Shown here: positions 6,512 to 12,344 of the stretch, piece by piece
How the letters are laid out: the number at the start of each line of letters is the position of its first letter
Numbering within the stretch: the first letter of the stretch is position 1
NCBI GenBank assembly: GCA_964356195.1
Contig: CAYHGP010000024.1
Span: forward strand, 1-12,344
Length of the DNA: 12,344 nt
DNA from: 2-02-FULL-48-14 sp964356195
Lineage (GTDB): Bacteria; Patescibacteriota; Gracilibacteria; UBA1369; 2-02-FULL-48-14
Direction of reading: 5' to 3'
Translations under genes and position numbers: made by a program
Notes under the pieces: generated by a model
Database searches by the model: none
What the model saw: the letters and a program-made list of their open reading frames with translations, nothing else
Told to the model about the DNA's origin: nothing

Positions 6512-6925
6512 CTATTTCTTAGGTTTTTTAGCTCCGTAACGAGAGCGGCTCTGTTTGCGGTTTTGTACTCCTTGGCAATCCAAAGATCCTCGAATGATGT
6601 GGTAACGAACTCCAGGCAAATCTTTTACACGGCCTCCACGAATCATCACAATGGAGTGTTCTTGTAAGTTGTGTCCTTCTCCTCCGATGTAGGCGTTCAC
6701 TTCCATTCCGTTGGTCAAACGAACACGGGCAATCTTTCGAAGAGCCGAGTTTGGTTTCTTAGGAGTCATGGTCGTCACCTTGGTGCATACTCCTCGTTTG
6801 AAAGGGGAGTGCAGAGGACGGGTCTGAGAGCGGAGTGTATTGAAGATAGTCTGAAGCGCGGGCGCTTTGCTTTTCACTGTGCGCTTAACGCGAGGTTTGC
6901 GGATGAGTTGGTTGATGGTTGGCAT
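6512..6925 (-). CDS. rpsL: 30S ribosomal protein S12
   Basis: S12 sits at the decoding centre and controls accuracy. The 137-residue protein matches the longer bacterial form, with an insertion-type segment around IFNTLRSQTRPLHSPFKRGVC (27-47) before MTPKKPNSALRK (53-64). The streptomycin-site loops have wild-type residues: PKKPNS and GGRVKDLPG, whose Asp is the RimO methylthiolation site in other bacteria. The C-terminus RSRYGAKKPKK is typical. It starts a two-gene unit with rpsG, 140 nt downstream of rpoC and beyond a terminator, with a weak promoter in that gap. No Shine-Dalgarno is placed properly (AAAGGG lies about 20 nt upstream, too far). The stop is TAG. Confidence 0.98.
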   Translation of the reverse strand: MPTINQLIRKPRVKRTVKSKAPALQTIFNTLRSQTRPLHSPFKRGVCTKVTTMTPKKPNSALRKIARVRLTNGMEVNAYIGGEGHNLQEHSIVMIRGGRVKDLPGVRYHIIRGSLDCQGVQNRKQSRSRYGAKKPKK

Positions 6926-6957
6926 AATAGATAGGCGAAAGCCCTTTTAGCTGAGGC

Positions 6958-6986
6958 AGTTTAGTAGGGTTTGAGGCTTAATGCAA
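6958..6986 (-). promoter_or_regulatory. Possible promoter for rpsL-rpsG
   Basis: On the minus strand, TTGCAT (6981-6986), a 17-bp spacer and TAAACT (6958-6963) lie between the rpoC terminator and rpsL. The -35 hexamer is the same as in the tuf promoter. Both boxes are imperfect (3/6 and 4/6), but the position and spacing are right, and an independent promoter is needed after the terminator. The leader would be about 26 nt. Confidence 0.45.
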
Positions 6987-7015
6987 GGGAATTTATTGAA
7001 TTTGACCACGGCACC

Positions 7016-7045
7016 AAAAAAGCCCCACCTTTCGGCAGGGCTTTT
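7016..7045 (-). terminator. Rho-independent terminator after rpoC
   Basis: On the minus strand, AAAAGCCCTGCC pairs with GGTGGGGCTTTT (12 bp, two G-U wobbles) around a GAAA tetraloop, followed by a T-run. It begins 20 nt after the rpoC stop codon. Its stem and loop type closely resemble the tuf terminator. It ends the rpoB-exchanger-rpoC unit and separates it from rpsL-rpsG. Confidence 0.9.
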
Positions 7046-7065
7046 CAGCTTGTACTTGGTACAGA

Positions 7066-10871
<3,806 letters not shown>

Positions 10872-10875
<4 letters not shown>

Positions 10876-11819
10876 GAGAATAAGGGATTAAGAAATTGAA
10901 CAAGGAATACGAGGTAAATGAGGACAAGCAGAGCTCCCTGTTGGGCAGACCACTTGCGAAGGAGGAGGGCCAAGGAAAACAAGAGAGTGGCAAAGAATAG
11001 GTAGGAACTGCTGATAAGCACTACGTCGTCGAGTACATTCAAGGATTTTACGAAGGAAGGAAGGGCCATCACAAGAGTGGTGTTTACCACAGTGGAGGCA
11101 ATGAGTACGTTTACTGCGTTGTCGACGTTACCTTTTTTGACCGCTCGAATGCAGTAAATGATTTCGGGAACGGAAACGGCGAGCGCCACAATGCTGCTGG
11201 CGAGATAGCCGGGGTTCCAGTTTTGCACTTCGGAAATTTCCACCATTCCTCTTACGGTGCCGTAGGCGCCCACAGCGAGAATGGCGAGCCAAAGGACAAG
11301 AGGCAGTATGGAGTTCGTTGAACGACCAAAAGTTAAGAGGCGTTCAACGCGTTCCCATAGACCCAACTTGTAGTCGGCGTGACGAGCGTGTGCAAAGAGA
11401 GCGAAGGCTCCCAAGAGCACAACTCCTTCCCATGCATCGATTTGTCCGTCTCGAGACAGGACCATGAATAAGATCACGCTGCCCAGCAACATGGGGATTT
11501 GCTTCAGAGCGGAATCATTCTTGATACTGACGCCGGCTGCCGTGAGGGCGAGAAGGCCTGGAATGAGCAGAAGGTTGATGAGATTTGCTCCCGTTACATA
11601 AGTGGGAACCACGGAAGAGTAATCCTTTGCCGTTGCGAGAATAGAGATGAACAATTCCGGAAGAGCTACTAAGAAAGTGGAAATGAGTACACCGGAAAAG
11701 AATGGAGAAAGCTTCGCTTTTTTGCCTGTTTCCTCCGCTTTTCCAATGAAGAGCTCAGCCGCCACAACAGTGGCAGCCAAGCCTAGAATGAAGATGAGAG
11801 ACCAAAGTAGAATTGTCAT
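10872..11819 (-). CDS. CaCA-superfamily sodium/calcium exchanger-like membrane protein
   Basis: The 315-residue, about ten-helix protein has the two inverted alpha repeats of the CaCA (YrbG/NCX) family. Repeat 1 contains VALPELFIS (51-59) and TGANLIN (76-82); repeat 2 contains VSVPEIIY (215-222) and IASTVVN (240-246). The family Glu residues are kept (E55, E219), and the second-motif Asn positions lie exactly 27 residues later in both repeats (N82, N246), as in NCX_Mj. Several other ligands are changed: V51/A52/A78 in repeat 1 and V215 in repeat 2, with Asn for Asp at 246. It probably exchanges cations across the cytoplasmic membrane, but ion and coupling are uncertain. It lies between rpoB and rpoC, 9 nt after the rpoB stop and overlapping the rpoC start by 4 nt. 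It has the only TGA stop in the window. There is no Shine-Dalgarno. Confidence 0.88.
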
Positions 11820-11828
11820 GTGTGAGTT

Positions 11829-12344
11829 TTAAATTTCTTCTTCCTCAGGTTCTTTTTTAGAAGGACCGTCTGTTTCGTCTTCAAAGCTGTCGCCTTCGGT
11901 AGCCATGCCGGCGAGGTCTTTTTCATCCGCGACCAAGCTGACCGGTGCTTCTACAATAGGATCTTCTTCTTCAGGTTCTACGTATTCAAGTTCCGTATCT
12001 ATATTTTCATCTGCCGTGATTTGGAGTAGGTCCACGTTCAAGCTGAGGGATTGAAGTTCTTTCACGAGTACGTTGAAGGACTCAGGAGTTCGCGGCTTGC
12101 GGATGGATTCACCCTTAATAATGGACTCGTAGGCTTTTGCACGGCCGTACGTGTCATCTGATTTAATAGTGAGCATTTCTTGCAAAACGTGTGCGGCTCC
12201 GTAGGCCTCGAGCGCCCATACTTCCATTTCTCCGAAACGCTGTCCTCCGTGTTGTGCCTTTCCTCCGAGAGGCTGTTGCGTAACGAGGGAGTAAGGACCG
12301 ACGGAACGAGCATGGATCTTGTCTTCAACCAAGTGGGCCAGTTT
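11829..12344 (-). CDS. rpoB: DNA-directed RNA polymerase subunit beta, C-terminal part (runs off right edge)
   Basis: Only the last 171 codons are in the window; the frame is open to the right edge (first full codon AAA at 12342-12344). The sequence KLAHLVEDKIHARSVGPYS, the conserved QQPLGGKAQHGGQRFGEMEVWALEAYGAA, and PESFNVLVKELQSLSLNVDL match the universal beta C-terminus that contacts beta' and closes the clamp base. After LNVDLLQ there is a 63-residue acidic tail with 25 Asp/Glu and only 3 Lys, ending EPEEEEI. Acidic tails also occur in other bacteria such as Firmicutes. The stop (TAA) is 9 nt before the exchanger start, in the same frame. The usual downstream neighbour rpoC is displaced by that gene. 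Confidence 0.97.
   Translation of the reverse strand, partial: KLAHLVEDKIHARSVGPYSLVTQQPLGGKAQHGGQRFGEMEVWALEAYGAAHVLQEMLTIKSDDTYGRAKAYESIIKGESIRKPRTPESFNVLVKELQSLSLNVDLLQITADENIDTELEYVEPEEEDPIVEAPVSLVADEKDLAGMATEGDSFEDETDGPSKKEPEEEEI

Noticed and set aside
7051..7063. TGTAC-TTG-GTACA inverted repeat after the rpoC stop
   Set aside because: The arms are only 5 bp and it lies between the stop codon and a clear terminator; chance is a sufficient explanation.
6926..7065. Small RNA gene, tRNA or short protein in the rpoC-rpsL gap
   Set aside because: No cloverleaf or open frame is evident; the gap is accounted for by the terminator and a promoter.

Overview
The window carries a bacterial transcription/translation core cluster, nearly all on the minus strand. 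In minus-strand order it reads: rpoB (3' end only) - a CaCA-type cation/calcium exchanger - rpoC - terminator - rpsL - rpsG - [plus-strand methyltransferase] - lipoprotein - DoxX-family membrane protein - fusA - tuf - terminator - start of an exported protein that runs off the left edge. This is the classical rpoBC-str order (rpoB, rpoC, rpsL, rpsG, fusA, tuf) with two interruptions. A membrane exchanger gene separates rpoB from rpoC, and a three-gene block separates rpsG from fusA. Coding density is very high and no gene-free stretch exceeds about 140 bases. No tRNA, rRNA, CRISPR array or insertion sequence was seen.

Organism: the proteins are clearly bacterial. All ten visible stop codons fit the standard code (5 TAG, 4 TAA, 1 TGA), and every visible start is ATG. 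None of the ten visible starts has a Shine-Dalgarno sequence at a usable distance. The dispersed core operon, few TGA stops, compact spacing and lack of SD sites suggest a Candidate Phyla Radiation (Patescibacteria) genome, possibly near Peregrinibacteria/Gracilibacteria but without UGA recoding. This placement is inference and is not proven by the window.

Transcription units, inferred from sequence: (1) rpoB-exchanger-rpoC is tightly coupled (9-nt gap, then an ATGA overlap) and ends at a hairpin-T-tract terminator at 7016-7045. (2) rpsL-rpsG starts from a weak promoter at 6958-6986 and has no visible terminator, because rpsG ends 1 nt from the convergent methyltransferase gene. (3) The methyltransferase and the lipoprotein-doxX pair diverge from a 111-bp region with back-to-back promoters. 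(4) fusA has a strong promoter (TTGACT-N16-TATAAT). (5) tuf has its own promoter (TTGCAT-N17-TACAAT) and ends at a terminator at 434-463. (6) The left-edge exported protein has its own extended -10 promoter.

Functionally, the core genes make RNA polymerase beta and beta', ribosomal proteins S12 and S7, and elongation factors G and Tu. The embedded genes are the less ordinary part. They are an exchanger with an asymmetrically altered ion site, translationally coupled to rpoC; a Rossmann methyltransferase with a PRMT-like 'double-E' loop; and an overlapping lipoprotein/DoxX membrane pair.
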